Source: Eledone cirrhosa
Taxonomy: Eukaryota; Mollusca; Cephalopoda; Octopoda; Eledonidae
Direction: 5' to 3'
Length of the DNA stretch: 64,000 nucleotides
NCBI GenBank assembly: GCA_964016885.1
Contig: OZ024743.1
Span: 163,864,142-163,928,141, forward strand
Shown one piece after another: positions 29,839 through 38,874 of this stretch (position 1 is the first letter of the stretch; each line of letters starts with the position of its first letter). A program made the position numbers and the translations under genes. The notes beneath the pieces are model-generated. The model searched no databases. It saw only the letters and a program-made list of their open reading frames with translations, and was not told the origin of the DNA.

Positions 29839-31779
29839 TTAGGTAAGGCGGGTCTTCTCTGTTACTGAGTACCGCCAAAGGTCTCGGTCCAGTGACATTG
29901 TCTTGGAGAGGTGTAAGTGTGTGAGGTCGGAGTTTATCAGCTCGTCCCAGGTTTTTCTAGGTCTGCCTATTCCGTGGCTACCGTCTATCTTTATTGCCCT
30001 GCACTTTGTTATACAGCTATCGACTTTCATGCGCATCACGTGTCCATACCAACGTAGCCTTCTCTCGAGTAAACAACATCTGATCCCTCTTATTTCTAAT
30101 TTTTTCCTTAGTTCGTTTATGCTTTGCCGTTCACGTATATTACTGTTACACATCCAGCGGAGCATGCAAGCTTCGTTCCTCTCTAGTCTGCGTATATCCT
30201 CTGCACACAATGCCCAGGTCTCACTGCCATGCAACATTGCTGTTCGTATGCAGGCATCGTACAACCTGCCTTTCATTTTTAGGGAGAACCCTCTAGCGGC
30301 TAATAGTGGTATAAGCTCTCTGAACTTTTTCCATCCAGTTCTGACTCTAGCTACTGTACTTTCAGAGCACCCTCCCCCACTGCTGATTTTATCACCCAGG
30401 TAACGGAAACTGTCCACTATTTCTATAGAACCCTCTGCGCAATTGAAAGAGCTAGTATTTTGTGGGCACTTGCTGCTACTTATTGCACCAGAGCACGGGC
30501 CACATGTAAAATCTATGTTCTTAGTTAGCTTACCTGTGATCCCACTACATCTTTTATGCACCCATACTTTGCATTTAGGACATAAAATGGAGTTTCTACC
30601 TACGCCTTTCCTACACACCGAGCACGACCATTTCCCAGAAGGGACCGCCGCCTTATTTTCTTTCCTACAAACTAGAACTTTAGTCTTAGCCAGGTTAATT
30701 TTAAGGCCTTTTGATTCTAGGCCGTGCTTCCATGTTTGGAATTTCTTCTCTAGCTCGGCCATTGATTCCGCTATGAGTGTCAGGTCGTCTGCGTATAGGA
30801 GTTCCCATGGGCAGCCGGTCTTGAACTCCTCTGTTATAGCCTGAAGGGCAATAATAAATAGTAGGGGGCTGAGAACAGTGCCCTGATGGACGCCAACTTT
30901 TACACTAAACTCTTCACTATATTCGTTGTTAATTCTAACCTTGCTGACTGTTTCTTTATACATGGCTTGTATAGCTCTCACATGCCATTCGTCAACGCCT
31001 AGTTTTCTAAGAGCCCACCAGATAATGGAGCGGGGGACTCTGTCGAAGGCTTTCTCCAAGTCGACAAAAGCTAAGTAGAGGGGTTTACCTTTAGCTAGGT
31101 ACTTCTCCTGTAGTTGTCGTACAATGAAAAGAGCGTCTGTGGTACTTTTGCCTGACACAAACCCGAACTGCATTTCATCTAGGTCAATTCTCTCTCTGAT
31201 TAGTTGTGCTATTACTTTTTCCGTGACCTTCATGACCTGGTCGATTAATTTAATGCCTCTATAGTTACTCCTATCTAGGGCGTCTCCTTTACCCTTATAA
31301 CAGTTAACGATGATGCTGCTATGCCAGTCCTTCGGAACAACCCCATTCTGTACGACTTGGTTAACTATGCGGGTGACCATGGTGTGTCCCACCGTGCCAG
31401 ATGCCTTCAGCATCTCAGCAACTATTTCCGAAGGCCCAGCCGCCTTACCCGTCTTCATATCCTTGATTGCCTTACTTATTATACTCCCCTCGACTAACAC
31501 TGCTGGTCCCTCTATTGGGTCGATATGGGGGAGACTGTCTTTCTCCCATTTATTCTCCTCATTTAGTAGCCTTTCATAGTGACACTTCCAAGCTACCTTC
31601 TTATCAGCGTCGGTGATGGCAAGTGTGCCATCGTCGTTTAGTACACACTTCTCCCCGACAATATCACGGTTTTCCTTGACGCATTGCCTAGCAATCCTGA
31701 ACACCTCACGTTTTTGGTCATCGCGTTGTAGAACATGCTTGAACTTTCTTTCCTCAGCTTCCCTTCTTGCTAAGTACAC
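29839..31779 (-). CDS. L-A reverse transcriptase with internal PHD-type zinc finger
   Basis: An uninterrupted 646-codon frame, the longest coding sequence in the window. Residues ~1-130 are the linker after the missing endonuclease. The RT domain spans ~95-380, with GPSEIVAEMLK, NYRGIKLIDQVMKV, LAFVDLEKAFDRVPR (first catalytic Asp), GTVLSPLLFI and YADD at ~329-332. Residues ~385-429 hold C-x2-C-x10-C-x2-C-x4-H-x2-C-x14-C-x2-C, the C4HC3 spacing of a PHD finger. The C-terminal domain includes GGCSESTVARVRTGWKKFREL and RRLRWYGHVMRM at ~570-585. LINE RTs of this kind reverse-transcribe their RNA at the nicked target. Without the endonuclease this copy probably could not insert efficiently by itself. 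The initiator is uncertain because the element is truncated. Confidence 0.85.
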   Translation of the reverse strand: MYLARREAEERKFKHVLQRDDQKREVFRIARQCVKENRDIVGEKCVLNDDGTLAITDADKKVAWKCHYERLLNEENKWEKDSLPHIDPIEGPAVLVEGSIISKAIKDMKTGKAAGPSEIVAEMLKASGTVGHTMVTRIVNQVVQNGVVPKDWHSSIIVNCYKGKGDALDRSNYRGIKLIDQVMKVTEKVIAQLIRERIDLDEMQFGFVSGKSTTDALFIVRQLQEKYLAKGKPLYLAFVDLEKAFDRVPRSIIWWALRKLGVDEWHVRAIQAMYKETVSKVRINNEYSEEFSVKVGVHQGTVLSPLLFIIALQAITEEFKTGCPWELLYADDLTLIAESMAELEKKFQTWKHGLESKGLKINLAKTKVLVCRKENKAAVPSGKWSCSVCRKGVGRNSILCPKCKVWVHKRCSGITGKLTKNIDFTCGPCSGAISSSKCPQNTSSFNCAEGSIEIVDSFRYLGDKISSGGGCSESTVARVRTGWKKFRELIPLLAARGFSLKMKGRLYDACIRTAMLHGSETWALCAEDIRRLERNEACMLRWMCNSNIRERQSINELRKKLEIRGIRCCLLERRLRWYGHVMRMKVDSCITKCRAIKIDGSHGIGRPRKTWDELINSDLTHLHLSKTMSLDRDLWRYSVTEKTRLT

Positions 31780-31780
31780 T

Positions 31781-31782
<2 letters not shown>

Positions 31783-31832
<50 letters not shown>
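31783..31832. repeat. (TA)n microsatellite
   Basis: Pure TA tract forming the 5' side flank of the L-A copy at 29331-31781. Confidence 0.95.
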
Positions 31833-31836
<4 letters not shown>

Positions 31837-31892
31837 GTTGCTGTAGGAAAGGTAAAGGAAAGGATAGTGCTCTATGTAGGCTACAGAGCTAT

Positions 31893-32121
31893 TTAGTTAT
31901 GTAATAAACAACATAAGACAATTATTCCATTTACCAAAGGTTTCAGGAAGACAGACGAGCTCGACGAAGTCGTCTGAAATCGTTCACCTGAATGAAATTT
32001 TATTTTATAAATAAAATTTCATTCTGACGAACGATTTCAGACGTCTGTGTCGAGCTCGTCTGTCTTCCTGAAACCTTTGGTAAATGGAATAATTTACTTA
32101 TGTTGTTTATTACATAACTAA
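31893..32121. repeat. Long palindrome, ~114-bp arms
   Basis: The left arm (TTAGTTATGTAATAAACAAC..) and right arm (..GTTGTTTATTACATAACTAA) are near-perfect inverted repeats around TTTTATAAATAAAA at about 32007, with small differences near GACGAAGTCGTC/GACGTCTGTGTC. The arms include GGTTTCAGGAAGACAGACGAG. No coding content. It looks like two inverted half-copies of one repeat, comparable to the palindromic arrangement at 9790-10195. The right arm ends four bases before the L-A tail at 32125. Confidence 0.85.
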
Positions 32122-32124
32122 GTA

Positions 32125-33041
32125 TCATCATCACCGTTTTACGTCTGTTCTTCCACACTAGCGTGGGTTAGACGGGTTGTCCTGTTGTGGGCAGTGTCCG
32201 GTCGGCTGACAATGCCTTGCTCATACGGGAACTGATTCTGGCTTGATTTCTACAGCTGGATGCCCTTCCTAACACCAACTTCATTTACAGTGAGTGCTGG
32301 GTGCTTTTTTTTTCGTGCTGCCTACACATCCACTTTACAGTGTGGGCTGGGTGCTTTTTTGCCGTGGCACCTTCACGACCACTTTGCAGTGGGAGGGTGT
32401 GGGGTCATATTGTCTATATGCTTCAGCTTCAGCTTGTACCCGTGGGGGCCTGGTCTTCTGTATTACTGCATGACGCCAGAGGTCACGGTCGTGTGTCATC
32501 GCCTTTGAGAGGTGTAATTGGGTAAGGTCAGCTTTTATCACCTCATCCCAGGTCTTCTTGGGTCTCCCCACTCTGCAGTTTCCATCAACTTCTAGTGCTC
32601 TGCACCTTTTTATGCATCACATGTCCATACCAATGCAACCGCCTCTCCTGCACACAGCATTTGATTCCTCTTATGCTCAGTCTCTCTCTCAATTCATTTA
32701 TGCTTTGTCATTCGCGTATATTACTATTACACATCCATCGGAGCATGCAGGCTTCGTTTCTTTCTAATCTACGCAAGTCTTCCACAGACAGCGCCCAGGT
32801 CTCACTACCATGTAACATTGCTGTCCGTATACACACATCATACAGTCTGCCTTTCATTTTGAGGGAAAATCCTTTTGCAGCTAGCAGTGGCAGTAGCTCC
32901 CTGAACTTCTTCCATCCCGTTTTTACCCTAGTTATTGTACTTTCCGAACACCCACCTCCGCTGCTAATTCGGTCACCGAGATAGCAGAAGCTGTCTACTG
33001 TTTCTACAGAGCCCTCCCAGAGTTTGGTGGTACTTGTTTCC
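32125..33041 (-). mobile_element. L-A LINE, 5'-truncated copy
   Basis: The minus strand has the last ~200 codons (ETVDSFCYLGDRISSGGGCS, GWKKFRELLPLLAAKGFSLK, RLRWYGHV) and a 3' UTR of the GCCGTGGCACC subtype, ending GATGATACTT. Truncated at AAACAAGTACCACC next to TATATA (33042-33049). A stop replaces Arg after NSNIRE, and the stretch after WYGHVMH is frame-shifted. Confidence 0.85.
32335..33035 (-). pseudogene. L-A C-terminal domain remnant
   Basis: Coding remnants of the domain downstream of the zinc finger. The first part reads GDRISSGGGCSESTITRVKTG, MLHGSETWALSVEDLRRLER and CMLRWMCNSNIRE-stop. The second reads GRPKKTWDEVIKADLTQLHL and HDRDLWRHAVIQKTRPP in another frame. Function of this domain in RTE elements is not well defined. 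Inactive. Confidence 0.75.
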
Positions 33042-33049
33042 TATATATA

Positions 33050-33625
33050 ATCATCATCATCATTTAATGTCCATTTTTCCATGCTGGCATGGGTTCGATC
33101 AGTTGTCCTGTTCTGAGCAATGCCAAGTCAGATGACCATGTCTTACTCATACAGAACCGATTTGGGCTTGGTTTCTACAGTTGGATGCACCAACCTCATT
33201 TACAGTGAGTGCTGAGTGGTGCTTTTTGTTGTGATGCCTACACAACCATTTTACAGTGTGGGCAGGAGGCTTCACTGGATTTATGCTTCAGCCTGTCCTC
33301 ATGGGAGATGTGTGGGAGTGGATGAGGTGGTGTGGTGAATTTATATGCTTCAATCTTAGCCTGAGCCCATGGGAGGTCTGGTCATCTGTAATACTGCATA
33401 ACACCAAAGATATCGGTCCTGTGTCATCGCTTTTGAGAGGTGCAACTGGGCATGGTCAGCTTTTATCACCTCGTCCCAAATTTTCCTGGGTCTCCCCACT
33501 CCACGGCTTCCATTAACTCTGTGTGCTTTGCACCATTTTATACATCTGCCATCCTTCATACTCATTACATGTCCATATCAATACAATCTCCTCTCCTGCA
33601 CACTGCATCGGATTCCTCTTATGCC
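33050..33625 (-). mobile_element. Older L-A LINE 3' end
   Basis: A second, more diverged L-A tail immediately 5' of the previous copy, in the same orientation. It has CATCATCATC at 33050, a 3' UTR with TGTGGGCAGGAGGCTT, and C-terminal coding MSMKDGRCIKWCKAHRVNGS and GRPRKIWDEVIKADHAQLHL. Truncated near GGCATAAGAGGAATCCG at a TA microsatellite. Confidence 0.75.
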
Positions 33626-33675
33626 TACACATATATATATATATATGTGTGTGTGTTTGTGTGTATACATATTTA

Positions 33676-33975
33676 CGTGCATGGCTTAGTGGCTAGCAAG
33701 CTCGATACACAATCATTAAGTTGCAAGTTCGATATTCGGCCACTTTATTTCACATTACTCCACTTCACTCTACTGTAGAAATGAGTTTTGACATCACCAG
33801 TGCCAAGCTGTATTGGCCTTTGCTTTTCCCTTGAATAACATTGGTGGTATAGAGACTGTTATACATGGTTGACTGCTGGTCTTCCACAAAAACAGCATCC
33901 CCGAGGTTGTGCTTCAGAGGGGAGCTTTCTTGGTGCAAATCCCATTGTCATTCCTGACCAAAAGGGTCCTTTATT
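33676..33975 (+). mobile_element. tRNA-headed SINE variant
   Basis: Begins TGCATGGCTTAGTGGCTAGC with the same A-box-like start as SINE-A, then TTAAGTTGCAAGTTCGATATTC (B-box-like), then CACTTTATTTCACATTACTCC, the SINE-A central block. The downstream body (GGCCTTTGCTTTTCCCTTGAATAACATTGG..CATCCCCGAGGTTGTGC) differs from SINE-A and lacks the L-A tail. This looks like a sister SINE with another 3' half. A TA/CA microsatellite follows. Confidence 0.6.
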
Positions 33976-33989
33976 TTCACACACACACA

Positions 33990-33991
33990 CT

Positions 33992-34035
<44 letters not shown>

Positions 34036-34036
34036 T
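33990..34036. repeat. (TA)n microsatellite
   Basis: Pure TA tract after CACACACTCACA. Confidence 0.95.
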
Positions 34037-34084
34037 AATTATACATATACAAACGTTTATATATATACCCATACACACATACTT

Positions 34085-34235
34085 CCATCATAATTTTAAA
34101 ATAGAACCTCTGTTAAGTTATATTCCAAACACAAACTTCACTATGAGATAGTTATTTTACTAAATCCCTCCAAATTCTTTATTATTTTCAAAATTATTTG
34201 AAAATTAATTAGAAATATGGTTCCAAAACCTTATT
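34085..34235. mobile_element. TTAA-MITE body relic
   Basis: GTTAAGTTATATTCCAAACAC, CTATGAGATAGTTATTTTACTAAATCCCTCCAAATTC and GAAATATGGTTCC match the body of the element at 3753-4330. Terminal CCCTTTT/TTAA ends are not seen. Confidence 0.45.
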
Positions 34236-34307
34236 TACTTTCTTTATACCCAAAGTGTGTTAGCCATAACCATCCATTCTGTTGGATGGTCATTATTTCT
34301 GGTGAAG

Positions 34308-34498
34308 GTCGGTGGATTGGCAGTATCGGTAGAGGGTAGGACGCCATGCTTTCCAGCATAGTTAAGTCCCTTTACAATCTGAGTTCAAATCCCGCCGAGG
34401 TTGACTTTGCCTTTCATCCTTACGGGGTCGATAAAATAAAGTACCAGTAATGCACTGGGTAATTGCTGGCCTTGTGCCTAAAGTAGAAACAATTATTT
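34308..34498 (+). mobile_element. SINE-B, near full length
   Basis: Plus-strand copy: GGATTGGCAGTATCGGTAGAGGGTAGGACGCC (head with A-box-like GGCAGTATCGGTAG), GAGTTCAAATCC (B-box), GAGGTTGACTTTGCC, GGGGTCGATAAAATAAAGTACCAG, GGCCTTGTGCCTAAAG and AACAATTATTT at the end. Well preserved. Pol III transcription is expected for this tRNA-derived class. Confidence 0.9.
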
Positions 34499-34699
34499 CT
34501 GGTGAAGCTCGTAGGTGACACTGAGTGGTGATAGCTAGAATATTGGTTTCAGATTTCGTTTTTCTTTTGAACCCATAACTCCTGGTGTAGTCATAGGGGC
34601 ACCATAGTGACATACAGCATTCCTTGGGAATTTTCTTCAGCCTGTCAGTGCCCATGTCCTCTTCAGGTCTGGACATAGCCAATTTCTTCCAGAGAAGGA

Positions 34700-34895
34700 T
34701 AGAGAGGAAGTGAGAAAGATATTTGAAGGAAGGATCAATTCTACTATTGGATTAGTACTCTATTAATCAACCTTGAAAAGATGAAATGCAAAGTTAACCA
34801 TGGTGGGATTTGAACTCAGAATGCAAGGAGCCAGAAAGAATACCACAAAGCATTCTATTGGGTGATCTAACGGTTCTGCCAATTCACCACCTTCA
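34700..34895 (-). mobile_element. SINE-B relic
   Basis: AACCTTGAAAAGATGAAATGCAAAGTTAACC..GGTGGGATTTGAACTCAG..GGTTCTGCCAATTCACC on the plus strand is the reverse of a diverged SINE-B. Confidence 0.65.
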
Positions 34896-34899
34896 AATT

Positions 34900-35465
34900 T
34901 ATTAGAGAGAAGTATAAGTTTATTTAATCTTCATACCTTTGTGTTATAGATATTTAAACATTAACTATTTGCTGACCCAGTGGAAATTCCTTGTTTTAAT
35001 TAGAAACAATTATCAAATATTGAAGATCAATATGACATTTTAAATATTTTATTTATACATTATATAAACATAGACACAAACAACTTAATCCTCCTTCGTT
35101 GTTGCCACTACCACCACAGCATTTTTTTTTTTTTTTTTTTTTGCTTAAACACTCTTACTAACCCCTTTCCATTAAGATTTGTTACAGTGTGGGGATTTTC
35201 TTTTTAAATGTTTGCGCTGTTGCTACCACCACTGCTGCCAGTCTCTGTCTCTCTTTCTTTCTCCATCCTCTTTATAGCATGACAGAAGACGTTTTACATG
35301 AAATATGCATCAGCTTTAATATAATAGCTGAAATAAAATGAAATTTACAGCTGATTCCTATATATTAGAGACAGTTACTTCTGACAGGACCCACTGGAAG
35401 GTGTGCTTGATGACTCTGCTCCGACAACCCTCCCAAGAATAAGTAGATGAAGAAAAAGAAGATAG
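34900..35465. other. No gene seen
   Basis: AT-rich spacer with a T-run at 35124-35144 and a CT-rich stretch near 35240-35270. No coding motif. Confidence 0.5.
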
Positions 35466-35469
35466 CTAC

Positions 35470-35700
35470 TGTCAGGTCTCGAATAATTGCCCTCCACCCA
35501 CCCCACGAAAACATTATATATGACAAAAAAAAGAACATTACAAAAAATCCCATGTTATAAAGTAAATAGGATGGGTTGGAGTCTCAATATATAAACTAAA
35601 CAAACAAATTCTCGTCTTTAAAAATAATCAAGAGGAACAACCTAGAAAAATGATCGATTTTCCACCTATCCATCTATTATTTGGGACTCTTGAGTATATA
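35470..35700 (-). mobile_element. MITE-C, copy 3 (shorter)
   Basis: In reverse orientation: starts GTCTCGAATAATTGCCC and ends CTATTATTTGGGACTC on the plus strand, matching the two termini of the family as imperfect inverted repeats. The interior includes GTTATAAAGTAAATAGGATGGGTTGG. About 100 bp shorter than the other copies. Confidence 0.55.
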
Positions 35701-35789
35701 TATATATAGCTGGCTTCCTAAAAGATTGTATCTCATAGAAGGTTTCTTGGATGTTTTAAAAATAGGAGTCCTTTCATGAAGTGCAGCAT

Positions 35790-36290
35790 GAAATGAAGAA
35801 TCTTGCTCAAGATCACAGTATATCATCTAGTCTGGGATTTGATACTACAATCTTACAATCAGGAACTGGTACAATAATGCACCAGCTCCAACATTCGATA
35901 ATCAGAAGAAGGGAGGTAGGTGTAAGAGCGAAACTCGCTATCTTCAATTTGCTACTCATGCCAACCTTTACCTATGGTCATGAATCTTGGGTAATGGTCA
36001 AAAGAATACAATTGCAAATAGAAGTGACTGAAATGGGATTCCTCCAAAGGGTCTTTGGTTAGAATGTCTCTGGAAAGAATCACTGGACAGATTTTATGGG
36101 CAAAACCAAATGGCAGGAGGCTCACGAGTAGACCCGTGAGCAAGATGGTTGGATAACATCCATAAGCTTGGCTGGTCTCACTTGGAGATCCAACCGGATC
36201 AGTTGGAAGAAGAAGAAGAACCACCAACTTACAATCATGAGTCCAATACCTTAACCACAAGGCTATCTCCTTTATACACTGATCTGTCAA
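35790..36290 (-). mobile_element. tRNA-type SINE used as a target, split by L-B
   Basis: GAATCTTGCTCAAGATCACAG..GTCTGGGATTTGATACTACAATCTTACAATCA on the left and CTTACAATCATGAGTCC..CCTTAACCACAAGGCTA on the right form one minus-strand tRNA-headed SINE once the insert at 35862-36227 is removed. CTTACAATCA is present on both sides as the target duplication. Confidence 0.65.
35862..36227 (+). mobile_element. L-B LINE 3' fragment with target-site duplication
   Basis: A 366-bp 5'-truncated copy. Its coding part reads TIMHQLQHSIIRRREVGVRA, KLAIFNLLLMPTFTYGHES, WVMVKRIQLQIEVTEMGFLQ and RVFG, then a broken 3' part, ending in GAAGAAGAAGAA. Flanked by CTTACAATCA (35852-35861 and 36228-36237), a 10-bp target duplication. 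This shows what the natural 3' end of L-B looks like and supports assigning the (GAA)n at 19079 to L-B. Confidence 0.8.
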
Positions 36291-36369
36291 AAGAAAGAGT
36301 TTCTTTGTTTTGGGGTCTGCTCACTCTTTTATTTTGAAAGAGGTAAAATGTAGAAAAATGTAAAAAAAA

Positions 36370-37210
36370 AGTGGTGTTGTTGGTGGTGGTGACAGTAATA
36401 GTATTGTTTGTGGTGACGGTAGTAGTGGTGGCGGTGGTGGTGACAGCAATAGTAGTGGTTGCGGGGGTGGTGTTGTTGGTGGTGGTGACAGTAATAGTAG
36501 TGGTTGCGGGGGTGGTGTTGGTGGTGGTGGTGACAGTAATAGTATTGTTTGTGGTGACGGTAGTAGTGGTGGCGGTGGTGGTGACAGCAATAGTAGTGGT
36601 TGCGGGGGTGGTGTTGGTGGTGGTGGTGACAGTAATAGTATTGTTTGTGGTGACGGTAGTAGTGGTGGTGGTGGTGGTGACAGCAATAGTAGTGGTTGCG
36701 GGGGTGGTGTTGGTGGTGGTGGTGACAGTAATAGTATTGTTTGTGGTGACGGTAGTAGTGGTGGCGGTGGTGGTGACAGTAATAGTAGTGGTTGCGGGGG
36801 TGGTGTTGGTGGTGGTGGTGACAGTAATAGTATTGTTTGTGGTGACGGTAGTGGCGGTGGCGGTGGTGGTGACAGCAATAGTAGTGGTTGCGGGGGTGGT
36901 GTTGGTGGTGGTGGTGACAGTAATAGTATTGTTTGTGGTGACGGTAGTGGCGGTGGTGGTGACAGCAATAGTAGTGGTTGCGGGGGGGGGGGGGGTGACA
37001 GTAATAGTAGTGGTTGTGGTGACGGTAGTAGTAGTGGTGGTGGTGTTGATGATGGTAGTGGTGGTGGTAGTAGTGGTGGCGGTGGTGGTGGTGTTAGTAG
37101 TTATAGTAGTTGTGCTGGTGTTGATGATGGTAGTAGTGGTTGGTTATGATGGTAGTAGTGATGTCAGTGGTGTTGATTGTAGTAGTAATGTTTGTGGTGT
37201 TGTTGGAGGC
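36370..37210. repeat. GGT-rich satellite with a 96-bp higher-order unit
   Basis: The block GACAGTAATAGTATTG recurs at 36532, 36628, 36724, 36820 and 36916, an exact 96-bp period, preceded by a variant unit at 36391. The right part (36985-37210) is irregular GGT/AGT repeat and includes a 12-G run near 36980. Because 96 is divisible by three and GGT repeats lack stops, both strands carry long open frames (Val-rich on plus, Pro/Leu/Ser-rich on minus). These have no other coding sign and are treated as artefacts. The plus strand is strongly G-rich and could form quadruplexes. Confidence 0.9.
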
Positions 37211-37795
37211 AATAATGATGGTGGTGTTGGGGAGGGATGTGAAAAATGTATGTTGGTTCAAAAGATGTTTCAGTGGGAGGTAAAGATAGGGTGCTTGAGT
37301 AAAGAGGGTGTGGCCAGGTAAGTGTAGGGTGGTGGGGTAATGTGGTTGGGAAGTGAAGGTGGTATTGTACTGTAAGTGGGAGGTGCATTATTCAATAAGG
37401 TATGGGAATTTTGCTATTTGGGGTGGGGGGCTAAGCAGTTGCTTTTTATATATCAACTCTCCCCTCACTTATTCTCACTGTCCTATTATTAAAGCAAGGT
37501 CCCAAACTCAAGAACTCTAAAGAGCCATTACATCCTGGGAGAAAGATACAGTGAGCCAAAAGTGAGATGAGAGAGGAACATGATTTCCACCAGTTATAAT
37601 GCTAATCTTCAATACAGCTGATAGGCTGCTGTTTATTTTCCATCAAAATCAATACACATATGATAGTAAGTGGGATATGTGAATTAGTACAAAATGTAGG
37701 GGAACAAATTTTCCTTAATTCCATTTTCACTTTAGATAAATTCCATTTTTTCCATTTTATTGTATGGGCTTCGTTGGAAAACTGATGGAGTTGAT
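37211..37795. other. No gene seen
   Basis: GT-rich to AT-rich transition. No repeat family or coding motif recognised. Confidence 0.45.
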
Positions 37796-37799
37796 TTTC

Positions 37800-38610
37800 C
37801 ATTTAACATTCAGCTTTACCATGGCAGAAGTGGCCAAGGCGAGTTTTGTCAGTATCTCTTTTGAGATCTGCCATGTTTGGTCAGAGTGGATCCTAGGTAC
37901 CTGAAGGTGTCCACATCTTCAAGTCTTCCTCTATTCAGCATAATGTTTGTTGCTATATTCTGATTAACCAGAATTTTGCTCTTTTCTGAGCTGATCTCCA
38001 TTCCGCATGTTTTTGATACTTTTTCCAGTCTGGTAGTGAGCTCCCGGAGTCCTGCTTCACTAATAGATCAATGTCATCAGCAAAGCGCAGGAAATGGGCC
38101 ATCCTTCAATGGAAACTGAGATATGGCAAACTGTATAAGTTCTTAGTGACTTCAATCCTTTTGTATGGGTGTGGGAGTTGGACTCTGACAGCTGATATGG
38201 AATGAAGAACCCAGTCATTTGAGCACAAATGCTTTAGGAGGATGCTGACATCCTATACATGGAGCACAAAACAGCTTTGTGAGGCAGCAAGTTAACAAAT
38301 ATGCTGGCAGACAGGAACCACTCCTTCGAATGGTAACAGGACAGAAGCTTGTCTGGTAGGGTGGTATATCCTGGCACAACTCCTTGTCCAAAACCATCCT
38401 TCAGGGTACAGTTGAGAGAGGGTGAAGAAGAGGCAAACAAAGAAAATCCTGGTCCGACAACATCAAAGACTGGACTGGTCACAACACTGAGATTCTTCTA
38501 CACATGACGGAGAATAGAGACCAATAGCAACAACTGACAGCAAAAGTATCAAGAGAGGCACCCCAACGGCTGTCCAGTTGTGGGAACATGATGATGATGT
38601 ATTTCATGGG
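37800..38610 (+). mobile_element. L-C LINE fragment with inverted 5' half
   Basis: Two parts meet at about 38098. The right part, on the plus strand, encodes YKFLVTSILLYGCGSWTLTA, then HKCFRRML, then in another frame ILQGT-VERG-RRGKQRK-type text: the C-terminal region of an RT element. The left part, on the minus strand (38090 to 37860), encodes LRFADDIDLL, TRLEKVSKTCGMEISSEKSK, ILVNQNIATNIMLNRGRLED and VDTFRYLGS, the RT palm motif region that should precede it. The order and orientation match an LINE insertion with 5' inversion. The element ends near GAACATGATGATGATG. The clade is uncertain. Confidence 0.7.
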
Positions 38611-38874
38611 TAAATTGCAATAAATAATACTATAAATATTAAAACAGACAAAAGTTTTAGGAAAATATTAATCATGAAAGTTGTTCTGTTACAAACCATA
38701 GAAAAATAGTTTGCAGGCCACATACAGCCTGTGGGCCATGTATTTGAGACCCCTGTATTAAAGAAACCCTCCTATATACATACACATATGTATATATATA
38801 TATTATTTTACTTTTTCTTTACTGATTTCAGCCCTTAGAAAGATGCCATATATATTAAAGAAATTTTGTCTATA
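38611..38874. other. No gene seen
   Basis: AT-rich spacer with TA microsatellite near 38790-38805. Confidence 0.5.

Larger units (their letters stand above)
29331..31781 (-). mobile_element. L-A LINE, 5'-truncated but with intact RT frame
   Basis: A 2.45-kb minus-strand copy lying inside one (TA)n microsatellite: TA runs at 29300-29330 and 31783-31832 flank it on both sides. It has a (GAT)n tail at 29331-29351, a ~490-bp 3' UTR and a single long ORF. The 5' truncation removes the endonuclease and starts at AAGTGTACTTAGCAAGAAGG. The 3' UTR contains a 118-bp tandem duplication (29436-29671). It looks young, given its uninterrupted frame. Confidence 0.9.

Noticed and set aside
29903..30844. Open frames of 130-166 codons antisense to the L-A RT
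   Set aside because: They mirror the conserved RT reading frame on the other strand and recur in every L-A copy. No independent motif.
36321..37321. Long open frames on both strands (Val-rich plus, Pro/Leu-rich minus)
   Set aside because: They follow entirely from a 96-bp repeat of GGT-type triplets with a period divisible by three. No domain, start context or codon signal.
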